The position numbers and the translations under genes are program-made. A DNA stretch of 58,559 nucleotides, taken from the NCBI RefSeq assembly GCF_019396355.1, contig NZ_JAHKRK010000024.1:1-58559 (forward strand). The letters are read 5' to 3'. The DNA is from Pseudonocardia nigra (GTDB lineage Bacteria > Actinomycetota > Actinomycetes > Mycobacteriales > Pseudonocardiaceae). Below are positions 7,836 through 15,426 of this stretch, one piece after another (within the stretch, counting starts at the first letter, position 1; each line of letters opens with the position of its first letter). The notes beneath the pieces were generated by a model, which did not search any database, had not been told where the DNA came from, and worked only from the letters and a program-made list of their open reading frames with translations.

Positions 7836-8690
7836 TCAGCCCGGCAGCGTCTCCCCGCCGATCGGCGCGAGCACCTCGCCGGTGTAGTAGCTCGACAGCT
7901 GCGGCGCCGCGAAGAAGACATACGACGGGGCGATCTCGTCGGGGTCGGCGGGCCGGCCCATCGGCACCTGCTTGCCGAACGACTCGACCTTCTCCTCGGG
8001 CATGGTGGCCGGGATCAGCGGGGTCCACACCGGGCCGGGGGCCACGCAGTTCACCCGGATCCCGCGGTCCACGAGCGACTGCGCGAGCGAGTAGGTCAGG
8101 GCATTGATCGCGCCCTTGGTGGCCGAGTAGTCGATCAGGCTCTTGTTGCCGCGCAGGCCGTTGATCGAGCTGGTGTTGATGATCGCGCTGCCCTCGCCGA
8201 GGTGCGGGAGCGCCGCCTTGGTGACGCGGAAGTAGCTGTGGATGTTGATGTCGAAGGTGTGGGTCCAGCGCTCGTCGGTGATCTCCTCGGGCGCGTCGAC
8301 GGGCTGCTGGGTGGCCACGTTGTTGACCACCACGTCGAGCCTGCCCAGCTCGGCGACCGTGCGCTCGACGATCTCGCTGCAGTGCGCCGCGTCGGCGAGG
8401 TCGCCGCGCAGCGTCAGGCACCGGCGGCCCTCGGCGCGCACCAGGCCCGCGGTGTGCTCGGCGTCGGCGTCCTCGTCGAGGTAGGCGAGGGCGACGTCGG
8501 CGCCCTCCTTGGCGAACGCGGCGCACACCGCGCGCCCGATGCCGGAGTCGCCGCCGGTGACCAGCGCGACCTTCCCCTCGAGCAGGCCGCGCCCCGTCCA
8601 GCCGCGCATCTCGTCGCGCGGCTCCGGGGACATCGCGCCGGTCTCGCCGGGCGGGCTCTGCTGCTGGGCGGGCGGGGTCTCGTCGGCCAT
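7836..8690 (-). CDS. Short-chain dehydrogenase/reductase (general-stress YhdF/YhxD-like)
   Basis: 284 residues. After a 40-residue Pro/Gln-rich tail comes a classical SDR core: cofactor loop TGGDSGIGRAVC, NNVATQQP (NNAG variant), catalytic Ser in TSSINGL and the YSATKGA Tyr/Lys pair. It should be a cytosolic NAD(P)-dependent oxidoreductase. The N-terminal extension and the ending SSYYTGEVLAPIGGETLPG are characteristic of the YhdF/YhxD group, often induced by general stress. Its ATG is preceded by an AGGAGC-type site, and it follows the small membrane gene at 8737 by 46 bases, so both probably depend on the sigma-B-like promoter at 9125-9150. Confidence 0.88.
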   Translation of the reverse strand: MADETPPAQQQSPPGETGAMSPEPRDEMRGWTGRGLLEGKVALVTGGDSGIGRAVCAAFAKEGADVALAYLDEDADAEHTAGLVRAEGRRCLTLRGDLADAAHCSEIVERTVAELGRLDVVVNNVATQQPVDAPEEITDERWTHTFDINIHSYFRVTKAALPHLGEGSAIINTSSINGLRGNKSLIDYSATKGAINALTYSLAQSLVDRGIRVNCVAPGPVWTPLIPATMPEEKVESFGKQVPMGRPADPDEIAPSYVFFAAPQLSSYYTGEVLAPIGGETLPG

Positions 8691-8736
8691 GGAAGGAGCT
8701 CCTCGGGTCGGGACGGACAGGGCGGAAGCGAGCAGG

Positions 8737-9114
8737 TCAGCGGGCCCAGCGGGCGCTCACCGCGCAGAGCGCGGCCCAGAGGACGGCGAACCCGGCGACG
8801 CGGGGGCGCCGGTCGCGGGCGGGCAGCCCGGTGCCGAACACGAGCGCGTCGGCGGCGTCGGCGGCCACCCGGGCGGCGATGGCCGTCTGCAGGGCGGGCC
8901 CGCGGGGCGCGAACACCATGGCGGTGCCGATCGCCGCGTCCCGGGCACCGATGCCCGCGATCAGCGTCCGGACTCCCGGCGAGACGGTGTCGGAACCGTC
9001 GGGGCCGGCCGCGTCGGTGAGCCCGCACCGACGGGCCAGCACCACCGGCCGGACGATGATCGTGAGGCTGTAGGCCGCGGTGATCGCGCCGAGGACCCGG
9101 GGAAGGAGATGCAC
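8737..9114 (-). CDS. Small membrane protein, DUF4267-like
   Basis: 125 residues, MHLLPRVLGAITAAYSL at the N-terminus, with about four hydrophobic stretches (residues 5-22, 50-65, 75-95, 105-120) and few charged residues between them. The pattern RxxIAGIGARDAAIGTAMVF resembles DUF4267 family proteins, of unknown function. It is divergent from the large partner-switching protein at 9206 and heads the unit leading into the short-chain dehydrogenase. A sigma-B-like promoter motif lies ten bases before the ATG. Confidence 0.7.
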   Translation of the reverse strand: MHLLPRVLGAITAAYSLTIIVRPVVLARRCGLTDAAGPDGSDTVSPGVRTLIAGIGARDAAIGTAMVFAPRGPALQTAIAARVAADAADALVFGTGLPARDRRPRVAGFAVLWAALCAVSARWAR

Positions 9115-9124
9115 GACCCCGGAG

Positions 9125-9150
9125 GTGCCCGCGCTCCGCGCGCCCCAAAC
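9125..9150 (-). promoter_or_regulatory. Sigma-B-like promoter motif
   Basis: On the minus strand GTTT (9150-9147), a 16-base spacer and GGGCAC (9130-9125) differ by one base from the GTTT-N14-16-GGGTAC pattern of actinomycete general-stress sigma factors. Transcription would start a few bases before the ATG at 9114. Confidence 0.5.
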
Positions 9151-9193
9151 CGGACCGGATGACCTTCATCGGGCACCCCCTTCCCCTCGGTCC

Positions 9194-9205
9194 TAGACTC
9201 GCGCG
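9194..9205 (+). promoter_or_regulatory. Leaderless -10 element of the 1677-residue sensor gene
   Basis: TAGACT at 9194-9199 fits the TANNNT -10 and is followed by six bases and the GTG at 9206, predicting a leaderless mRNA. No ribosome-binding site is present. Confidence 0.55.
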
Positions 9206-12200
9206 GTGACCGCCGCGCGGGAGCTCCCCTTCCTGAACACGGGCGGGGAGATGGGCAGGCTCATCGCGGGGTACGACTGGGCCGCCACCCCCGCCGGTCC
9301 GGTCGACTCGTGGCCCGCGCCGCTGCGCGCCGCCGTCGGCCTCGCGCTCGAGTCGCCGCAGCCCCTGCTGATCTGCTGGGGGCCCGACCTCACGGTGCTG
9401 TACAACGACGCCTTCGCCGCCGTCGCGGGCGACGCGCACCCCGGCGGGCTGGGCGGGCGTGGCGAGGAGCTGTTCCCGCGGGCCTGGCCGGTGATCGGGC
9501 CGCTGCTGCGGCACGTCCTCGACGAGGGCGCCGCCACCTCGGCCGACGACCAGCCGCTGCTGCTCGACCGGGGCGGCTCCCCCGAGGAGACCTACTGGAC
9601 GTGCGCGCACTCCCCCATCCGCGACGCGGACGGCAATGTCCTCGGCGTCCTCACCGCGGCGCACGACACCACCGCGCAGGTGGTCGCCGCGCGCAGGCTC
9701 GCGACGCTGCGCGCGCTGGGCGAGGTGTCCGCCGTCCGCGTGACCTCCGTCGACCGGGTCGCGGTCGCGGCGCTCGACGCGCTGGCCACGAACCCCCTCG
9801 ACCTGCCGTTCGCGGCGCTCTGCCTCACCGACGGCGCGGCGGGCGAGCCCCGGCTGCGCGTCGCCGCGTCCTACGGGCTGCCCGATTCGACACCGCTGGT
9901 CGACGGCGCGGGCGAGCCGGCCGGCGCGGTCCGCCACGCCCTGCTCACGGGCGAGCCGGTGATCGACACCACGACGGCCCTGCCGCTCGGGACCGCCGAG
10001 ACGCCCCCGGCGGGCGTGCTGGTGCTCGGCACGAGCCCGCGTCGGCCCCTGGACGAGGACCACCGCTCCTTCCTCGACCTGGTCGGAGCGCAGGTCGCGG
10101 CCGTGCTCGGCGACGCCAGATCCTACGCCGCGGAACACGGCCGGGAACCGGCGGCGCAGGACACCGTGCCACCGGAGTCGACGGTGTCGCCCGGCGCCGC
10201 CTTCCGGCTCCTCGCGGAGCACGCCGACGACGTCATCGGCCGCCACGACCTCGACGGCACGTGGCGCTGGGTCTCGCCGTCACTGGAGCGGGTGGCCGGG
10301 TACCGGCCGGAGGACGTCGTCGGCACGAGCGCGCTCGAGCTGGTCCACCCCGAGGACCGGGACGCACTGGCCGTCGCGATCGGCGGGCTCACCGACGCCG
10401 AGCCGGTCGCGGAGCTGACCCTCCGGCTGCGGCACGCCGCAGGCCACCACCGCTGGTTCGAGCTGCGGGCCCGCCGGGTCCGCGACGCCGACAGCGGCAC
10501 GGTCGAGCTGCACAGCTCGCACCGCGACGTCACCGACCGGCTGCTCGCCGAGGAGGAGGGCTCCCGGTTCCGGGCGCTGGCCGACCGGTCCGGCGACTTC
10601 ATCGCGATCGCCGCGGCGGACGGCAGGTGCAGCTACGTGAACCCGGCGGGCCGGGAGCTCATCGGGATTCCGGCGGACCGGCCGGCGTCGGAGATCTCGC
10701 TGCGGGACGTCGTCGCCCCCGCGGAGCGGTCCCGCTACGCCGCCGAGGCCCTCGCCGGCAGCGACCGCACCGGCTCCTGGACCGGGCCGATGGACTTCGT
10801 CGACAGCGTCGGCACGCCGATCCCGGTCTGGCAGTCGCTCATCACCCACCGCGACGTCCGCGGCCACGTCGCCTTCTACTCCACGGTGGCGGAGGACCTG
10901 CGCGAGCGGCAACGCGCCGACGACGTGCAGTTCGAGGAACGGGAGCGCTACCGCACGCTCGTCACGCAGGCCCCCGTCGGCATCTGGGTCGCCGACCGGT
11001 CGGGTGCCACGACGTTCGTCAACGAACAGGTCGCCGGGCTGACCGGGCGGTCACCCGCCGAGTTGACCGGCACCGCGTGGATGGACCACGTCCACCCCGA
11101 GGACGAGACCACCACGGTGGCTAGCTGGAAGGCCGCGGTCCGCTCCGGCACGCCGTGGGAGGAGGTGTACCGCCTGGTCGCCACCGACGGCACCGTCCGG
11201 CACGTCCGGTCCTCCGCCCGGCCGCTGCGGGCGGTGGGCGGCACGGTCACCGGTTTCCTGGGCACCACGATCGACGTCACCGACGAGCGCCGGGCCGAGC
11301 AGACCCGCCGGGACGCCGCGGCCGAGCACGCCGCCCGCAAGGTCTCCGACGCCGCCGCGGCCCGGCTGCGCGCGATGGTGCAGGGTCTCGCCGCCATCGT
11401 CTGGGAGGCCGACTGGGATCCCCGGCGTCGCGCGCTGCGGTTCACGTTCGTCTCCGACCGCGCCGAGGAGCTGCTCGGGTACCCGGCGCGACGCTGGCGG
11501 GACGACGCCGACTTCTGGCCCGGTGTGATCCATCCCGACGACCGCGCGGAGACGCTCGGCTACACCGGCGACCGCACGGCGGCGGGCGTCGACCACGACC
11601 TCACCTATCGGGCCGTGGCCATCGACGGCCGGGTCCTGTGGCTGCACCAGGTCGTGCACGTCGTGAGCGGCCCGGACGGCCCCCTGCGCGCCCAGGGCCT
11701 CACCGTCGACATCACCGAGCAGAAGCGCGCCGAGCGCTCCGCCGCGCTGCTGGCCGAGACCGGCCGGTTGGTCGCCGACCCCGGCAGCGCCGAGGACCGG
11801 CTCGTGGCGCTCGCCCGGCTCGTCCGGCACGACCTGGGCGACGCCGCCGTGGTGTCGCTCGTCGGGCCGGACGGCCTGCTGCGCCGCGCGGCCGTGGCCC
11901 ACGACGACCCGGAGGTGGAGCGCGCGCTGCTGGCGCTGGCCCCGACCCGGCTGCCGCCGTCGCTGGTCGAGGCGTTCGCCCCGGGGCTCCCGATCGTCGT
12001 CCCGGTCACCGACGCCCTCAACCGCGCGGCCGCCCGGGACGAGTCGGACGCGAGGGCGCGGGTGCAGCTGGGTGCCACCACGTCGCTCGTCGTGCCGCTC
12101 GTCACCGGCGGCCGGGTGGTCGGGCTGCTCGGGTTCGTGAACTTCGGTGCGGCCCGCTACTACGACCCGACCGATCTCGACCTGGCCGCCGAGCTCGGCA

Positions 12201-14239
12201 GGCGGGCCTCGCTGATGCTCGCCGCCGACCGGCAGCGCATCCGCGAGCGGCACCTGCAGCAGGTCGCCGCCGACCTCGCCTCGGCGGGCGGGGTCGCCGA
12301 GGCCGCCCGCCTGCTGGTGTCGCGGCTCACCGACGTGCTCGGCGCCGACGCGATGAGCGTGTCGATCGTTGAGCCCGAGCGGGGAATCCGGCTCGTGCAC
12401 GCGCCGGGGTACGCGCCGCGGGTGGTGGACCAGTTCACGGTGATCCGCACCGACGACGACGTGCCGATCGCGGAGGCCGTGCGCTCGGCGGAGCCGGTCT
12501 GGATCCGCGACCGGGAGGACTGGGGCCGCCGGTGGCCGCACCTGCTGGAGCACGCCGTGCGGGAGAGTCCCCACGCCGCCGCCGCGCTGCCCCTGACCGC
12601 GGCGGGGCGCGTGGTCGGGGCCGTCGCGGCGAGCTTCGGCACGGAACGGGAGTTCCCCGCCGACGAACGCGAGTTCGTGCTCGCCCTCGTCGCCCAGGCG
12701 GCCCCCGCCTTCGAGCGGGCCGCGGCGGCCGACGAGCGGCGGCTGATCGCCGAGACGCTGCAGACCAGCCTGCTGCCGCCCACGCTCCCGCGGCTGGACC
12801 GGCTCGCGCTCGCCTCCCGCTACCTGCCGGGGGCGCACGGCACGCAGGCGGGCGGCGACTGGTACGACGTGCTGCCGCTCGACGGGCCGGCCGGCGGTGA
12901 CCGGGTCGCCATCGCGGTCGGGGACGTGGTGGGCCAGGGGGCGCGCGCCGCGGCGATCATGGGTCAGCTGCGCAGCGTGCTGTCGGGGTACCTGCTGGAG
13001 GGCCACGACCCCGTGCAGGCTCTGGAGCGGCTGGACCGCTTCGCCGCCCGGGTGCCCGGAGCGGCCGGCAGCACGGTGGCGTGCCTGGTCCTGCACACCG
13101 GCACGGGCGAGCTCACCTGGGCCCGGGCCGGTCACCCGCCGCCGCTGGTCACCGGCCCGCAGGGCACCCGGCTGCTCGACGACGCCACCGGCACCGTGCT
13201 CGCCGTGCAGGGCAGGCCCCCGTTCGTCGCGGGCAGCGCCCGGATCGCCGCGGGCGAGAGCATCGTGCTCTACACCGACGGGATCGTCGAGCGGCGCGGG
13301 GAGGTCGTCGACGACGGGGTCGAGCGGCTCGCGGCCGCCGCGGCGCGCCACCACGAGCTCGCCCCACCGGCCCTCACCGAGGCGCTGCTGCGCAGCGTCC
13401 TCGCCGCGAGCGGCCCGGACGAACCGCCTGCCGGGCCCGCCGACGACGTCGCGCTCATCGTCGCCCGTCTGATGCCGGCCCCGCTGCGGCTCGTGCTGCC
13501 GGCGCAGGCGCGGGTGCTGCGGGAGCTGCGGGCCGCCGTGCTCGCCTGGGCGGAGGGCACCGGCCTGTCCGAGGACGAGGTCTACGACCTGCAGCTCGCC
13601 GTCGGGGAGGCGGCGGCGAACGCGGTCGAGCACGCCTACCGCGACCGCCCGCCCGGCACAGTGGGCGTCGAGCTGACCCGGCAGGCCGACGGCGCGGTCC
13701 TGGCCGTCGTGCGCGACGAGGGCAGCTGGCGGCCCGCGCCGGCCGACCGCGGCTTCCGGGGCCGCGGTCTGGAACTGATCCGCCACGTCAGCACCCGGGT
13801 GGAGCTGGACCACGGGCCGGACGGCACCGAGGTGCGGTTCACCTTCCCACCCCCGCACGAGCAGCCACCGGCGCGCGAGCCGGTCGCCGACCCCGCCCCC
13901 GCCGGACCCGCGTCGATGCGCACGAGCCACACTCCCGACGAGGTCTGCATCACCCTGCTCGGAGACCTGGACCTGGCCGGGGTGCAGGCCGTCCGCGAGG
14001 ACCTCGTGGCCGCGGTGCGGGCCGCCCCGCGGCCGGTGGTGGTCGACCTGCGGGAGACCAGCTATCTCGCGAGCGCGGGCGTGGCGCTCCTCGTGGAGGT
14101 CGACCGTGCCGCGCGCGCCGCGGGACGCCGCCTGCGCGTGCTGGCGCCGGCGGACGGGATCATCCGCAGGGCGCTCGGCCTCAGCGGGGTGGACGCCGTG
14201 CTCGAGGTCCTCGAGGGGCCCGGCGCCCGCCACGGCTGA
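9206..14239 (+). CDS. Multi-PAS/GAF sensor with PP2C phosphatase, RsbW-like kinase and STAS domains
   Basis: 1677 residues without membrane segments. Order: PAS-like sensor (about 30-150), GAF (165-310), four PAS (335-845), two GAF (850-1175), SpoIIE/PP2C phosphatase with GGDWYD near 1217, GDVVGQGARAA and the final DDVALIV near 1413, HATPase of the RsbW type with N box EAAANAVEHAY near 1468 and RGRGLELI, then a STAS domain (about 1573-1675) with the site ASAG near 1623. It thus carries the anti-anti-sigma phosphatase, anti-sigma kinase and anti-anti-sigma substrate of a sigma-B partner switch in one chain. M. tuberculosis Rv1364c has the same output order but far fewer sensors. It probably integrates several signals into a general-stress sigma factor; the sigma partner is not in the window. 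Confidence 0.92.
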   Translation: MTAARELPFLNTGGEMGRLIAGYDWAATPAGPVDSWPAPLRAAVGLALESPQPLLICWGPDLTVLYNDAFAAVAGDAHPGGLGGRGEELFPRAWPVIGPLLRHVLDEGAATSADDQPLLLDRGGSPEETYWTCAHSPIRDADGNVLGVLTAAHDTTAQVVAARRLATLRALGEVSAVRVTSVDRVAVAALDALATNPLDLPFAALCLTDGAAGEPRLRVAASYGLPDSTPLVDGAGEPAGAVRHALLTGEPVIDTTTALPLGTAETPPAGVLVLGTSPRRPLDEDHRSFLDLVGAQVAAVLGDARSYAAEHGREPAAQDTVPPESTVSPGAAFRLLAEHADDVIGRHDLDGTWRWVSPSLERVAGYRPEDVVGTSALELVHPEDRDALAVAIGGLTDAEPVAELTLRLRHAAGHHRWFELRARRVRDADSGTVELHSSHRDVTDRLLAEEEGSRFRALADRSGDFIAIAAADGRCSYVNPAGRELIGIPADRPASEISLRDVVAPAERSRYAAEALAGSDRTGSWTGPMDFVDSVGTPIPVWQSLITHRDVRGHVAFYSTVAEDLRERQRADDVQFEERERYRTLVTQAPVGIWVADRSGATTFVNEQVAGLTGRSPAELTGTAWMDHVHPEDETTTVASWKAAVRSGTPWEEVYRLVATDGTVRHVRSSARPLRAVGGTVTGFLGTTIDVTDERRAEQTRRDAAAEHAARKVSDAAAARLRAMVQGLAAIVWEADWDPRRRALRFTFVSDRAEELLGYPARRWRDDADFWPGVIHPDDRAETLGYTGDRTAAGVDHDLTYRAVAIDGRVLWLHQVVHVVSGPDGPLRAQGLTVDITEQKRAERSAALLAETGRLVADPGSAEDRLVALARLVRHDLGDAAVVSLVGPDGLLRRAAVAHDDPEVERALLALAPTRLPPSLVEAFAPGLPIVVPVTDALNRAAARDESDARARVQLGATTSLVVPLVTGGRVVGLLGFVNFGAARYYDPTDLDLAAELGRRASLMLAADRQRIRERHLQQVAADLASAGGVAEAARLLVSRLTDVLGADAMSVSIVEPERGIRLVHAPGYAPRVVDQFTVIRTDDDVPIAEAVRSAEPVWIRDREDWGRRWPHLLEHAVRESPHAAAALPLTAAGRVVGAVAASFGTEREFPADEREFVLALVAQAAPAFERAAAADERRLIAETLQTSLLPPTLPRLDRLALASRYLPGAHGTQAGGDWYDVLPLDGPAGGDRVAIAVGDVVGQGARAAAIMGQLRSVLSGYLLEGHDPVQALERLDRFAARVPGAAGSTVACLVLHTGTGELTWARAGHPPPLVTGPQGTRLLDDATGTVLAVQGRPPFVAGSARIAAGESIVLYTDGIVERRGEVVDDGVERLAAAAARHHELAPPALTEALLRSVLAASGPDEPPAGPADDVALIVARLMPAPLRLVLPAQARVLRELRAAVLAWAEGTGLSEDEVYDLQLAVGEAAANAVEHAYRDRPPGTVGVELTRQADGAVLAVVRDEGSWRPAPADRGFRGRGLELIRHVSTRVELDHGPDGTEVRFTFPPPHEQPPAREPVADPAPAGPASMRTSHTPDEVCITLLGDLDLAGVQAVREDLVAAVRAAPRPVVVDLRETSYLASAGVALLVEVDRAARAAGRRLRVLAPADGIIRRALGLSGVDAVLEVLEGPGARHG

Positions 14240-14258
14240 GGTTCGGCGCGCGGGCAGG

Positions 14259-14283
14259 GTTGGGCGGGGCCGGCGACGGCTAC
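14259..14283 (+). promoter_or_regulatory. Sigma-B-like promoter motif before the BrkB-type gene
   Basis: GTTG (14259-14262), 15 bases, GGCTAC (14278-14283). This approximates GTTT-N14-16-GGGTAC with one mismatch in each box, about 40 bases before the GTG at 14322. Confidence 0.4.
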
Positions 14284-14321
14284 CCGCGGGGGACGTCCTC
14301 CACGACCCCGGGAGTGCTTCC

Positions 14322-15311
14322 GTGTCCGACCGCACCGCCACCGCCCACCGATCCGAGTCCTCCGGCCGTCCCGCCGGTGAGCATGCCGAGTCGCCGGCCC
14401 AGATCCCGCCGCGCGGGTGGTGGCAGGTGGTGCGCCGGGCGTTCAAGGAGAGCAGCGCGGACAACGTCTCGATGCTCGCCGGCGGGGTCGCGTTCTTCGC
14501 GTTCCTCGCGATCTTCCCCGCGTTGATCGCCGCCGTCACGATCTACGGGCTCGTCTCCGACCCGGCGCAGGTGGCGGGCCAGGTCCAGAATCTGGCGGGC
14601 GCGCTGCCGCAGGACACCCAGCCGCTGATCGCCGACCAGCTGAACGCCGTCGTGGCGAGCAGCGGCGGTGCGCTGACCCTCGGTCTGGTGGTCTCACTGC
14701 TGGCCGCGCTGTGGTCGGCCTCGAGCGGCACCGGCAACCTGATGCAGGCGGTGAACCTCGCCTACGACGAGCAGGAGACGCGCGGGTTCGTGAAGCTGCG
14801 CGGCACCGCGCTGCTGCTCACCCTCGGTGCGATCGTGTTCGTGCTCGTCACGCTGGGCCTGGTGGCCGTGGTGCCCGCGGTGCTCGACGCGTTGCAGCTC
14901 GGCGTGGTCGGCACGGTGCTCGCGCAGGTGGTGCGGTGGGCGCTGCTGATCGCGGTGGTGATCGTCGCGCTGGCCGTGGTGTACCGGGTGGCGCCCGACC
15001 GGGACGCCCCGAAGTTCCAGTGGGTCAGCCCCGGCGCGATCGTCGCGGCCACGCTGTGGATCATCGGTAGCGTCGGGTTCAGCCTCTACGTCAACAACTT
15101 CGGCAGCTACAACAAAACCTACGGCGCGTTGGCCGGTGTCGTGGTGCTGCTGCTGTGGCTCTACCTCACCAGCTACATCGTGCTCCTGGGCGCGGAGATC
15201 AACGCCGAGTCCGAGCGCCAGACCCGCCGCGACACCACCCACGGCGAGCCGGTGCCGATGGGCGACCGCCGCGCGGTCGCGGCAGACCAGGTCGCCGACG
15301 GATCGCAGTGA
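14322..15311 (+). CDS. YihY/BrkB family membrane protein
   Basis: 329 residues. After a 45-residue hydrophilic tail the family core begins at GWWQVVRRAFKESSADNVSMLAGGVAFFAFLAIFPAL, then six membrane segments ending with the SYNKTYGALAGVVVLLLWLYLTSY block near residues 265-300 and the polar end ILLGAEINAE. YihY/BrkB proteins (formerly 'ribonuclease BN') are inner-membrane proteins of unsettled role, possibly transporters. The GTG at 14322 is chosen because upstream codons run into the preceding intergenic DNA without homology. A sigma-B-like promoter lies upstream, placing it with other stress-envelope genes here. Confidence 0.9.
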   Translation: MSDRTATAHRSESSGRPAGEHAESPAQIPPRGWWQVVRRAFKESSADNVSMLAGGVAFFAFLAIFPALIAAVTIYGLVSDPAQVAGQVQNLAGALPQDTQPLIADQLNAVVASSGGALTLGLVVSLLAALWSASSGTGNLMQAVNLAYDEQETRGFVKLRGTALLLTLGAIVFVLVTLGLVAVVPAVLDALQLGVVGTVLAQVVRWALLIAVVIVALAVVYRVAPDRDAPKFQWVSPGAIVAATLWIIGSVGFSLYVNNFGSYNKTYGALAGVVVLLLWLYLTSYIVLLGAEINAESERQTRRDTTHGEPVPMGDRRAVAADQVADGSQ

Positions 15312-15320
15312 CGGACGGGC

Positions 15321-15396
15321 GACTCACCCGACGATTCCGGGCGACTCGCGGGAATCCCGCGAGTCGCCCGATCCCGACGCGCGAGTCGCCCGAGTA
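15321..15396 (+). terminator. Hairpin with GGGCGACT/GCGAGTCGCCC repeats after the BrkB-type gene
   Basis: A 15-bp perfect stem with a one-base centre (15339-15369) is flanked by additional copies of its half site: GGGCGACTC near 15318-15326 and GCGAGTCGCCCGA near 15380-15393. It separates the membrane protein from the oxidoreductase transcribed in the same direction. Termination is the simplest role; the repeated half sites could also bind a protein. Confidence 0.65.
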
Positions 15397-15414
15397 GGCG
15401 CCGGAGCCACCGGG

Positions 15415-15426
15415 TACGGACGTTGC
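15415..15426 (+). promoter_or_regulatory. Leaderless -10-like element of the oxidoreductase gene
   Basis: TACGGA at 15415-15420 followed by six bases and the GTG at 15427. The last base deviates from TANNNT, so the match is weaker than the others in this window. Confidence 0.4.

Noticed and set aside
9206..14239. Artificial fusion of separate sigma regulator genes by frameshift error
   Set aside because: The frame is continuous, domains are spaced normally, and Rv1364c provides a natural precedent for the fusion.
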